Shown piece by piece: positions 8,235 to 13,876 of a stretch of 33,829 nt of DNA. Positions within the stretch are counted from its first letter, which is position 1. Each line of letters opens with the position of its first letter. A program made the translations under genes and the position numbers. This stretch comes from RGIG7332 sp045580305. GTDB taxonomy: Bacteria; Bacillota; Clostridia; Oscillospirales; JAAYXM01. Location: assembly GCA_045580305.1 (NCBI GenBank), contig JAZNNQ010000012.1:1-33829 (forward strand). The letters are read 5' to 3'. A model generated the notes under the pieces. The model was given only the letters and a program-made list of their open reading frames with translations. It did no database searches and had not been told where the DNA came from.

Positions 8235-9608
8235 ATGGCAAATCTCGTTTATGACATCCATGACAAACCTAAGTTTAGCAAGCTCATCGTATTCGCTATC
8301 CAGCAGTTACTTGCTATTATGGCGGCTACCATTGCGGTACCTGCTATTGTAGGTAACGGAATGTCCGCTTCCGCGGCCCTCTTTGGCGCAGGTGTGGGTA
8401 CACTTGTTTATCAGTTATTTACTAAGTTTAAGAGCCCGGTGTTCCTCGGCTCGTCCTTTGCGTTCATCGGCTCAATGTGTGCGGCTTTTGCAGGTGCGGT
8501 ATCCGTAAGCCTGGGTTATCTCGGACTTATAATCGGTGCGCTTTTCGCAGGTCTTGTATATGTTATTATCGCGGTTATCGTTAAGTTTGTAGGTGTTAAG
8601 TGGATTAATAAGCTTATGCCTGCTGTTGTTATCGGCCCCACCGTTGCACTTATCGGTTTATCCCTTGCAGGTGCGGCTATCAACGACGTTTTCTCATACG
8701 GTGCAAAGAACGCGGACGCAAGCGCATTTATCATGAACACAAACACATGGGTTTCCCTTATCTGTGCCCTTGTTACCTTCGTTGTAGTTGTTCTTTGCTC
8801 TACCTACGGTAAGAAGACCGCAAAGCTTATCCCGTTTATCATCGGTGTTCTTTCCGGCTATGCGGTTGCGCTTGTATTTACCGGTATCGGCTACGCAGTT
8901 GGTAACGACGCGCTTAAGATTATCGACGTTACTCCCTTTACTAACTTAGTTGCAGGTGGTGTAAGTCTCAGTACCTTCTTTGCAATCCCCGATTTCACTT
9001 TTGTTGAGGCAATTAAGGGTGTAGCTGATTTTGATTTAGGATACCTTGCTACCGTTGCGGTTGCATATGTTCCGGTTGCATTCGTTGTATTTGCAGAGCA
9101 TATTGCAGACCATAAGAACCTCTCCACCATTATCGACAAGGAGCTTTTAGAGGAGCCGGGACTCCATCGCACATTGCTTGGTGACGGTATCGGTTCTGTT
9201 GCAGGCGCTATCTTCGGCGGCTGTCCCAACACCACCTACGGTGAGAGCGTTGGCTGTGTTGCTATTACTCGTAACGCTTCCGTTGCTACCATCACCGCTA
9301 CCGCAATTCTTGCTATCCTTATTGCGTTCGTTTCTCCCTTTGTTGCATTCCTTGATTCCATTCCCGGTTGCGTAATGGGCGGCGTATGCATTACCCTTTA
9401 CGGCTTTATTGCTGTCTCCGGTCTTAAGATGATTCAGAAGGTTGACCTTGAGGACCACGCAAACCTCTTTACCGTTTCCGCAATTCTTATCCCCGGTATC
9501 GGCGGTATGGCAATGCAGATCGGTGAGGTTAGAATCACCGCGATTGCTTGCGCGCTTATTATGGGTATAATTACAAATATCATCTTGCACAAGAAGAAAC
9601 CCCAGTAA
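8235..9608 (+). CDS. uraA: NCS2-family nucleobase permease, probable uracil permease
   Basis: 457 residues, about 14 hydrophobic segments. An N-terminal AIQQLLAIMAATIAVPAIV segment, PVFLGSSFAFIGSM, and NTTYGESVGCVAITRN near residue 335 are typical NCS2 motifs. The last contains the conserved glutamate of the substrate site. It imports nucleobases with protons or sodium across the inner membrane. Uracil is assigned because upp follows after only 18 bases in the same operon; sequence alone cannot exclude xanthine or another base. ATG 8235 has AGGAGTGA upstream. Confidence 0.9.
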   Translation: MANLVYDIHDKPKFSKLIVFAIQQLLAIMAATIAVPAIVGNGMSASAALFGAGVGTLVYQLFTKFKSPVFLGSSFAFIGSMCAAFAGAVSVSLGYLGLIIGALFAGLVYVIIAVIVKFVGVKWINKLMPAVVIGPTVALIGLSLAGAAINDVFSYGAKNADASAFIMNTNTWVSLICALVTFVVVVLCSTYGKKTAKLIPFIIGVLSGYAVALVFTGIGYAVGNDALKIIDVTPFTNLVAGGVSLSTFFAIPDFTFVEAIKGVADFDLGYLATVAVAYVPVAFVVFAEHIADHKNLSTIIDKELLEEPGLHRTLLGDGIGSVAGAIFGGCPNTTYGESVGCVAITRNASVATITATAILAILIAFVSPFVAFLDSIPGCVMGGVCITLYGFIAVSGLKMIQKVDLEDHANLFTVSAILIPGIGGMAMQIGEVRITAIACALIMGIITNIILHKKKPQ

Positions 9609-9626
9609 ACCAGGAGATGAATTTAA

Positions 9627-10268
9627 ATGAAAGACTATAAGAATGTTACCGTCTTTAACCATCCGCTTATTTCCCATAAGATCGCCATCCTCCGTGATGA
9701 GAAAACCAGTATGAAGGAGTTTCGCGAACTGGTTGAAGAAATTACCACTTTAATGACCTATGAAAGCCTCAAAAACGGCGTGCCTGCCGAGGAGGTTGAT
9801 GTAAAGACACCGCTTGAAACCTGTACCCAGAAGATGATCCCTGACGATGCGGTGGTAATTGTGCCCATTCTTCGTGCGGGTCTCGGTATGGTAAACGGCG
9901 TGCACGCCCTTTTCCCGCTGGCAAAGGTGGGTCATATCGGTATGTTCCGCAACGAGGAAACATTAATTCCCGAGACCTACTACTGCAAACTGCCCGATGG
10001 TATTGAAGACAAGCTTGTTCTGGTGGTTGACCCGATGCTTGCTACCGGCGGCAGCGCGTGTGATGCTATCGACCATCTTAAGAAAATCGGCTGCAAGAAC
10101 TTAAAGTTCATGGCGATAATCGCGGCTCCCAAGGGTCTTTCCAAGCTTGCTGAGGCACATCCGGATGTTGATATTTATGTTTCAACTTTAGACCGTTGCT
10201 TAAACGAGCACGGCTACATCCTCCCCGGTCTGGGCGACGCGGGCGATAGATTATTTGGCACAAAGTAA
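9627..10268 (+). CDS. upp: Uracil phosphoribosyltransferase
   Basis: 213 residues (family about 209). The PRPP-binding VVDPMLATGGSA is at about residues 133-144, with PILRAGLGM at about 80-88. The C-terminal LNEHGYILPGLGDAGDRLFGTK is the diagnostic uracil-binding end of UPRTase. It converts uracil and PRPP to UMP in pyrimidine salvage, directly using the base brought in by the upstream permease. The ribosome site AGGAG lies upstream of the ATG, and a terminator follows within 2 bases of the stop. Confidence 0.97.
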   Translation: MKDYKNVTVFNHPLISHKIAILRDEKTSMKEFRELVEEITTLMTYESLKNGVPAEEVDVKTPLETCTQKMIPDDAVVIVPILRAGLGMVNGVHALFPLAKVGHIGMFRNEETLIPETYYCKLPDGIEDKLVLVVDPMLATGGSACDAIDHLKKIGCKNLKFMAIIAAPKGLSKLAEAHPDVDIYVSTLDRCLNEHGYILPGLGDAGDRLFGTK

Positions 10269-10269
10269 G

Positions 10270-10306
10270 AAAAATCCGGTAATACCGTTCGTGTTACCGG
10301 ATTTTT
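10270..10306 (+). terminator. uraA-upp operon terminator
   Basis: AAAAATCCGGTAA and its complement TTACCGGATTTTT form a 13-bp stem, extended to the loop by a G-T pair and ending in a T run. Confidence 0.92.
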
Positions 10307-10331
10307 TGATTTTTAAAAGGGAGAAGATTTG

Positions 10332-11027
10332 ATGGTCTATATTACGGGCGATACACACGGCGAATTTGATCGAATTGCAGATTTCTGTGCTGAGTATTGT
10401 ACAACTGAGGAAGATGTACTGATAATACTGGGTGATGTGGTGTTGAATTACTATTTGGACGAGCGGGATACAGAGCGCAAATATGAGGTAGCACAGCTTC
10501 CGATTACCTTGCTTTGTGTCCACGGAAACCACGAGGAGCGCCCCTATAACATTTCAGGCTATGAGGAAAAGAAATGGAACGGCGGTCGGGTCTGGTACGA
10601 AGAGGAATATCCGAACATACTTTTTGCTGAGGATGGCGAGATCTACGATTTAGAGGGAAACACAGTGATGGCCATAGGCGGTGCGTACAGCGTGGACAAG
10701 CATTACAGACTGTATTACGGTCTGCCCTGGTTTCCGTCTGAGCAGCCGGACAAGGCAACTAAAGAGTATGTTGAAAAGCAGCTTGAAAAAGTGAAGTGGA
10801 AGGTGGATTATATTGTTTCCCACACCTGCCCGGAGAAATATGAACCCACGGATTTTTTCCTGCCTACAATCGATCAAAGCACGGTGGATAAGTCAACCGA
10901 AAAGTGGCTTGATAAACTTGAAGAAAAACTGGACTACAAGAGATGGTATTTCGGCCATTTCCATTGCGACTGTGATATATGCAGTGCAACAGCAATGTTC
11001 AACGAAATAGTGGCACTGGAAGAGTGA
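10332..11027 (+). CDS. Calcineurin-like metallophosphoesterase
   Basis: 231 residues. ATG 10332 is chosen over the in-frame TTG at 10329 because GGGAG at 10319-10323 sits 8 bases away. Metal motifs in order: GDTHG (about 6-10), LGDV (about 38), GNHE (about 66), VSHTCP (about 162) and GHFH (about 212). This is a two-metal phosphoesterase fold in the cytoplasm, most like the phage/accessory protein-phosphatase-like branch, substrate unknown. It lies directly after the upp terminator with no clear promoter of its own. The next gene begins 130 bases later behind its own promoter. Confidence 0.88.
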   Translation: MVYITGDTHGEFDRIADFCAEYCTTEEDVLIILGDVVLNYYLDERDTERKYEVAQLPITLLCVHGNHEERPYNISGYEEKKWNGGRVWYEEEYPNILFAEDGEIYDLEGNTVMAIGGAYSVDKHYRLYYGLPWFPSEQPDKATKEYVEKQLEKVKWKVDYIVSHTCPEKYEPTDFFLPTIDQSTVDKSTEKWLDKLEEKLDYKRWYFGHFHCDCDICSATAMFNEIVALEE

Positions 11028-11083
11028 ACGGTGTGAGCCCCCACGACATTGGCGTGAATAAGTGATATATTCAGCGAACTGAC

Positions 11084-11113
11084 TTGAATTAATACGCATA
11101 TGCACTATATACT
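11084..11113 (+). promoter_or_regulatory. Probable promoter for the gene at 11158
   Basis: TTGAAT (11084-11089), 18-base spacer, TATACT (11108-11113). A second TATACT starts at 11113. A TGAATA/TATTCA inverted repeat at 11055-11073 lies just upstream. Confidence 0.5.
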
Positions 11114-11157
11114 ATACTTGTGCTTATCTTACAGTTTACATTATGGAGGAATGAAAA

Positions 11158-11817
11158 ATGAGTCAATGTGTTAGCATAGGTTTCACCCAAATAGGAAAAA
11201 AGAAAATCACTCTTGATTTCTGGCCGAGTAATAACGATGGAGATGACGATGTTTGCGTAAACTTAATAAGTTCAGCTGATGAGTTCGCTGCCAGAATAAA
11301 AGATTGTAAAACAATAGAAGAGCTCAGACAGGAATTATTGAATGAATTAGATCTGTACAGCTTGTTTTCTTGTGATGTAGGTGACGAAGATATGCCTACC
11401 TCAGAATTTATTAATGAGTTAAAGAACGCGGATGACTACTATGAGGATTTAGCTGCTGAAGTTACAAGGAAATATAACGCGTTTAAGGCGGCGCTAAACG
11501 GCGTTACCAATCTTGATGAAATTGAATCCGTTTCCATTAACGAATTTTTCAGTGGTTGCGGAGAATTTATGATGGATGAATTCCTTGAATTCCATAATAC
11601 CATCGTGCCGGATACATCTGAGTTCGAATATGAGGAAGATGACGAGATTATTGTCGATATAACTTCTGCGCTACTCGAAAAGTTTACAGAGGCAGAAGTA
11701 AAAAGCATGGATTTGATAGGAACAGGGGAAGCTTGCAACTTTGAAGCAAATATAAATACATCTATAAACATAAAAACTAAAGAAGTAACGAAGAACTATA
11801 GTTTTAGATGCGATTAA
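11158..11817 (+). CDS. Acidic protein of unknown function
   Basis: 219 residues, no family recognised. It is soluble, strongly acidic (runs such as NNDGDDDV and YEEDDEI), with no signal peptide or membrane segment. Its ribosome site GGAGG is 8-10 bases before ATG 11158. The gene is clearly more AT-rich than the surrounding housekeeping genes. It lies on the 3' side of tRNA-Leu, where elements integrating into that tRNA would sit. It could be cargo of a lost element; this is inference. It has its own promoter and no partner gene. Confidence 0.75.
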   Translation: MSQCVSIGFTQIGKKKITLDFWPSNNDGDDDVCVNLISSADEFAARIKDCKTIEELRQELLNELDLYSLFSCDVGDEDMPTSEFINELKNADDYYEDLAAEVTRKYNAFKAALNGVTNLDEIESVSINEFFSGCGEFMMDEFLEFHNTIVPDTSEFEYEEDDEIIVDITSALLEKFTEAEVKSMDLIGTGEACNFEANINTSINIKTKEVTKNYSFRCD

Positions 11818-11864
11818 TAAGGTGACTGCTTATTGATGAGTTAATGGCCAAGTCCATATCAATA

Positions 11865-11908
11865 TAAAAAAGTAATAGGGGGATACCAAAAGGTATCCCC
11901 CTATTACT
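11865..11908 (-). terminator. Minus-strand terminator A of the array
   Basis: A perfect 17-bp stem (11871-11887 with 11892-11908) with a four-base loop. On the minus strand it is followed by a run of T. It lies directly after the short tRNA-end copy at 11910-11917. Confidence 0.8.
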
Positions 11909-11909
11909 C

Positions 11910-11917
11910 TGGTGCCG
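11910..11917 (-). repeat. Short, diverged copy of the tRNA-Leu 3' end
   Basis: TGGTGCCG on the plus strand equals the last 8 bases of tRNA-Leu including CCA. It abuts terminator A as the longer copies abut theirs. The adjoining bases no longer match the tRNA, so alone it would be a chance match; its position supports it. Confidence 0.4.
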
Positions 11918-12047
11918 TTACCGACATACGGGTGTAACATAGCGGTTTGCCGAATGGCATAAACCGCTTACATCTAAGGGGGTGACAGTAGATTTTCAGA
12001 GCTTAGCGGAGAAAATCTATGTCAAGAGGGGGGAAAATCCCCCTATG

Positions 12048-12100
12048 AAAAAATCGCGGGACACATTCTATCGAAAACGACAACATATATACCGCGATTT
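12048..12100 (-). terminator. Minus-strand terminator-like hairpin B of the array
   Basis: AAATCGCGG (12051-12059) pairs with CCGCGATTT (12092-12100). On the minus strand a T run follows the stem. The loop is long (about 32 bases), so efficiency is less certain than for A, C and D. Confidence 0.6.
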
Positions 12101-12118
12101 TGGTGCCGGTGATGGGAC
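12101..12118 (-). repeat. 18-bp copy of the tRNA-Leu 3' end (B)
   Basis: TGGTGCCGGTGATGGGAC on the plus strand is identical to the tRNA-Leu gene at 12433-12450: CCA, discriminator, acceptor 3' strand and part of the T stem. It is a direct repeat of the tRNA, as expected for an att core. Confidence 0.9.
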
Positions 12119-12231
12119 ACGGGTGCTGTGCACCCTGCACCCTCGACGACCGCTGAAGCGGTGCCCGTCTTCGGGCATACTCGCTAAAAAGGATTATCAA
12201 TCCTTTTCTTAACGCTCGTACCCTCTTAGGG

Positions 12232-12248
12232 TTCAAGTCCCTACTGAT
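12232..12248 (+). repeat. T-arm-like 17-bp repeat, copy 1
   Basis: TTCAAGTCCCTACTGAT; also present at 12373-12389. Its first ten bases equal the T loop and T stem of tRNA-Leu but on the opposite strand. The preceding GGG at 12229-12231 allows a complete T-arm hairpin. The following bases do not match the tRNA acceptor. Confidence 0.85.
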
Positions 12249-12254
12249 TAGAAC

Positions 12255-12291
12255 AAAAAACAACCCCGACCAAAAGGTCGAGGTTGTTTTT
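12255..12291 (-). terminator. Minus-strand terminator C of the array
   Basis: A 16-bp stem (12256-12271 with 12276-12291) and four-base loop. The one irregular pair is C-A on the plus RNA but a U-G wobble on the minus RNA, and a T run follows on the minus strand. It therefore works on minus-strand transcripts. Confidence 0.85.
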
Positions 12292-12308
12292 GGTGCCGGT
12301 GATGGGAC
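12291..12308 (-). repeat. 18-bp copy of the tRNA-Leu 3' end (C)
   Basis: TGGTGCCGGTGATGGGAC again, extended by TT that also match the tRNA (20 bases in all). An inverted fragment of the same end, CACCGGCACC, lies at 12347-12356 and can pair with it. Confidence 0.9.
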
Positions 12309-12372
12309 TTCTTTTCTGCGGAAAAGCCACGGCGGTTGCGGCGTGCCACCGGCACCCCGCCAAGAGCCACCT

Positions 12373-12389
12373 TTCAAGTCCCTACTGAT
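12373..12389 (+). repeat. T-arm-like 17-bp repeat, copy 2
   Basis: Identical 17 bases to 12232-12248, located just before the terminator of tRNA-Leu. Spacing between the two copies is 141 bases; spacing between tRNA-end copies C and the real tRNA is 142 bases. Confidence 0.85.
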
Positions 12390-12390
12390 C

Positions 12391-12433
12391 AAAAAAATAA
12401 AAGGAACACCCGAGTAGGGTATTCCTTTTATTT
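12391..12433 (-). terminator. tRNA-Leu terminator (D)
   Basis: AAATAAAAGGAA with its complement plus a CCC/GGG extension forms a long stem. The one imperfect pair is a U-G wobble only on the minus RNA, and a T run follows on that strand. The stem starts at the CCA end of tRNA-Leu. Confidence 0.85.
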
Positions 12434-12519
12434 GGTGCCGGTGATGGGACTTGAACCCATACGCCATTACTGACAACAGATTTTGAGTCTGTCTCGTCTG
12501 CCGATTCCGACACACCGGC
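12433..12519 (-). tRNA. tRNA-Leu (anticodon CAA)
   Basis: 87 bases including the encoded CCA. Acceptor stem GCCGGTG/CACCGGC; anticodon loop CTCAAAA gives CAA, reading UUG. The long variable arm marks a class II tRNA, and the T arm GGGTTCAAGTCCC is regular. The promoter at 12534-12562 and terminator at 12391-12433 make it a single transcription unit. The 3' end is the source of the repeats to its left. Confidence 0.95.
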
Positions 12520-12533
12520 GCGGTACAAAAAGT

Positions 12534-12562
12534 ATTATATACGAAATCGGCAGAAATTGCAA
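12534..12562 (-). promoter_or_regulatory. tRNA-Leu promoter
   Basis: On the minus strand: TTGCAA (12562-12557), 17-base spacer, TATAAT (12539-12534). It ends 15 bases before the mature tRNA 5' end. Confidence 0.85.
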
Positions 12563-12578
12563 TAAGAATTTTTATGTA

Positions 12579-12845
12579 TTACAGCCCCATTAAAAAGTAC
12601 AGCGCAAGTATTATAAGGCGCTCGTCGTCCTCGCAGTCTGAGAGCATATAGAAAAGAAGCAGAACAGTTATTAAATTACCATTTCCAAGGCCGGAAAACA
12701 ACGATTTTATACCACCGAAGACCGGTGACGCCTTGTGCTCAGGTTGTGACGGCGGGGCAGGGGGAGAATCCTGCTCCTCTTCGGATACATCAACAAAAAG
12801 ATCGGCAAAAGCCTCTTTGTCGTCGTATAAAAAGTTACTATACAT
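12579..12845 (-). CDS. Small protein with hydrophobic C-terminal segment (third gene of trio)
   Basis: 88 residues from ATG 12845-12843, which has GGAGGTGG upstream. A longer frame upstream exists but lacks a ribosome site and overlaps the preceding gene. The N-terminal half is acidic and Pro-rich (SPPAPPSQPEHK). The C-terminal half has two hydrophobic stretches, LITVLLLFYML and LIILALYFLMGL, separated by the acidic SDCEDDER. This is a repeated helical-hairpin look seen in many small clostridial proteins. Function unknown. The start ATG overlaps the stop of the preceding gene by 8 bases (ATGTATAG), so it is translationally coupled. Confidence 0.75.
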   Translation of the reverse strand: MYSNFLYDDKEAFADLFVDVSEEEQDSPPAPPSQPEHKASPVFGGIKSLFSGLGNGNLITVLLLFYMLSDCEDDERLIILALYFLMGL

Positions 12846-13170
12846 TCGTACCACCTCCGAAATTATTGAACAGATGGCGGATAACGCGGCTGAGGCGCAT
12901 AATCTGCACCGCCTTATCGATGTGCACACCGTTTCCCTCGCCCATATAGGGGCGCAGGGAATTTAAAAATTGAAAGCGGCGGTCGTCATCTCTGTTAAAC
13001 TCCTGCATAACATTGCCCAAGGTCTGCAGAATGGCGGGGTCAAGTCCGTTTAAGGCATCCGGGGCAGGTGAGGCGGGCGCTTCTTCCTTGCCGCCCATAA
13101 GACTTTGGGCCATATCAAGCACCTTGCCGAGCGCCTCGGGGGAATTTAAAATTTCCTCTATTTTATCCAT
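12838..13170 (-). CDS. Small helical protein of unknown function (second gene of trio)
   Basis: 110 residues. N-terminal helix MDKIEEILNSPEALGKVLDMAQSLMGG, a Pro/Ala linker (EEAPASPAPDA), then a helical region with DDDRRFQFLNSLRPYM and HIDKAVQIMRLSRVI. I recall similar proteins as uncharacterised small ORFs in Clostridia, but know no function. No membrane segment. The start overlaps the stop of the first gene by 8 bases (ATGGATAA), with GGAGGT placed inside the first gene's end. Confidence 0.78.
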   Translation of the reverse strand: MDKIEEILNSPEALGKVLDMAQSLMGGKEEAPASPAPDALNGLDPAILQTLGNVMQEFNRDDDRRFQFLNSLRPYMGEGNGVHIDKAVQIMRLSRVIRHLFNNFGGGTNV

Positions 13171-13420
13171 TTGCGCTACCTCCTAAGCTTGTAAGAAGCC
13201 GCGCGATAAGCGCCTTGCCATCGGGAGTGGCAACAAGTCGTTCCAAAAGTATCTGTGCAGCTCGCGTATCACCATTTTGCGCGTCGCTTAAAGCCTTTTT
13301 TGCATCCCCCTCGGATAATACCTGACTAAGCGCCCGTCGAGAGTCATCATTTGTCAAAATCCCCTTGAGCGCACCGATATTTTTACCCTTAAGCAAGTTT
13401 AAAATAGCATTGTAGTCCAT
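13163..13420 (-). CDS. Small helical protein of unknown function (first gene of trio)
   Basis: 85 residues from ATG 13420-13418, with GGAGGTGC upstream. The longer frame starting at 13435 begins inside that ribosome site and is rejected. The protein is helical, with two repeat-like halves (LLKGKNIGALKGILTNDD and LSEGDAKKALSDAQNGD), and ends LLTSLGGSANG. No recognised family, membrane segment or signal. It leads a three-gene minus-strand unit that diverges from the feo operon. No convincing sigma-A promoter is visible upstream of it. Confidence 0.75.
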   Translation of the reverse strand: MDYNAILNLLKGKNIGALKGILTNDDSRRALSQVLSEGDAKKALSDAQNGDTRAAQILLERLVATPDGKALIARLLTSLGGSANG

Positions 13421-13500
13421 AAAATGCACCTCCATATATACCCATTTTATGCAGAGTAAATAAAATTTGTGTCATCCAAAAAATTTTTTACAAAAAGGGG

Positions 13501-13529
13501 TTGACAATGGAATTTTATGCATATATAAT
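13501..13529 (+). promoter_or_regulatory. feo operon promoter
   Basis: Perfect consensus: TTGACA (13501-13506), 17-base spacer, TATAAT (13524-13529). Start near 13536, directly at the first iron-box-like palindrome. Confidence 0.92.
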
Positions 13530-13536
13530 ATACGAG

Positions 13537-13552
13537 GTTAGCAAAGGCTAAC
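13537..13552. promoter_or_regulatory. Iron-box-like operator 1
   Basis: GTTAGC-AAAG-GCTAAC, i.e. TTAG-N6-CTAA with flanking G/C, right at the predicted transcription start of feoA. The half-site resembles the GGTTAG/CTAACC core of DtxR/IdeR boxes. Binding of such a repressor with Fe2+ would block the promoter. The protein itself is not in the window. Confidence 0.65.
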
Positions 13553-13570
13553 TCTATTTTAAGAATTGCG

Positions 13571-13586
13571 GTTAGTGTAGACTAAT
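13571..13586. promoter_or_regulatory. Iron-box-like operator 2
   Basis: GTTAG-TGTAGA-CTAAT, the same TTAG-N6-CTAA layout, centred 34 bp after operator 1 (about three helical turns) and just before the feoA ribosome site. Confidence 0.55.
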
Positions 13587-13598
13587 AGGTGATGGATT

Positions 13599-13811
13599 AT
13601 GACTTTAAAAGACGCCATTGAGGGCAGAGAATACATAATACAAACTATAGATACCGACGATGAGGAGTTAAATTCATTCCTCTTTTCTCTCGGTTGTTAC
13701 AGCGGTGAGCCTATTTGCGTTGTATCCCGCAAAAAAAGCGGTATGGTGGTGTCCATTAAGGACGGCAGATACAGTATCGATAATCAGTTGGCGGAGGCCA
13801 TTATTGTTTAA
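13599..13811 (+). CDS. feoA: Ferrous iron transport protein A
   Basis: 70 residues, a single SH3-like FeoA domain (usual 70-80). The glycine turn LFSLGCYSGEPICVV and the terminal sequence GRYSIDNQLAEAIIV fit the family. It is a cytoplasmic partner needed for FeoB-driven Fe2+ uptake. It is the first gene of the feo operon, 65 bases before feoB, with an iron-box-like palindrome in the gap. Confidence 0.92.
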   Translation: MTLKDAIEGREYIIQTIDTDDEELNSFLFSLGCYSGEPICVVSRKKSGMVVSIKDGRYSIDNQLAEAIIV

Positions 13812-13843
13812 TTCCCGGCTTCGCCAATTGTTTTTTGAAATGT

Positions 13844-13861
13844 GGTTAGTTGTTGCTAACC
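13844..13861. promoter_or_regulatory. Iron-box-like palindrome 3, feoA-feoB gap
   Basis: GGTTAG-TTGTTG-CTAACC, the best of the three TTAG-N6-CTAA palindromes. It lies 2 bases before the feoB ribosome site AAAGGAGG. As RNA it would form a hairpin next to the site, so it may act on DNA, on RNA or both. Confidence 0.55.
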
Positions 13862-13876
13862 AAAGGAGGACATAAA

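Larger units (their letters stand above)
11860..12432. repeat. Array of tRNA-Leu 3'-end copies and terminator hairpins (gene-free region)
   Basis: The 615 bases between the acidic gene and tRNA-Leu contain no convincing gene. They are built of modules. On the minus strand each module ends with a copy of the tRNA-Leu 3' end including CCA (18 identical bases at 12101-12118 and 12291-12308, a shorter one at 11910-11917). An intrinsic terminator of unrelated sequence follows at once. Two plus-strand 17-base copies of a T-arm-like sequence (12232-12248, 12373-12389) start the modules from the other side. The interiors are chains of short perfect hairpins. Remnants of repeated integration at the tRNA, or a repeat family derived from tRNA tails, would explain this. 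Confidence 0.75.

Noticed and set aside
11982..12212. A 76-codon plus-strand frame after AAGGGGGTG
   Set aside because: It runs through hairpins and a tRNA-end copy, has no spacing between the purine run and the GTG, and its protein looks random after about 45 residues.
12181..12250. A possible second, plus-strand class II tRNA (anticodon-like hairpin plus T arm)
   Set aside because: No matching 5' acceptor strand or D arm, an improbable anticodon (ATC), and no CCA. At most a decayed fragment.
12003..12515. A 170-codon minus-strand frame across the array and tRNA
   Set aside because: It reads through the tRNA-Leu gene, three terminators and the repeats; repetitive phrases such as LISRDL come from the T-arm copies.
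13163..13435. Longer start (13435) for the first gene of the small-protein trio
   Set aside because: The ATG is within the GGAGG ribosome site that serves the ATG at 13420.
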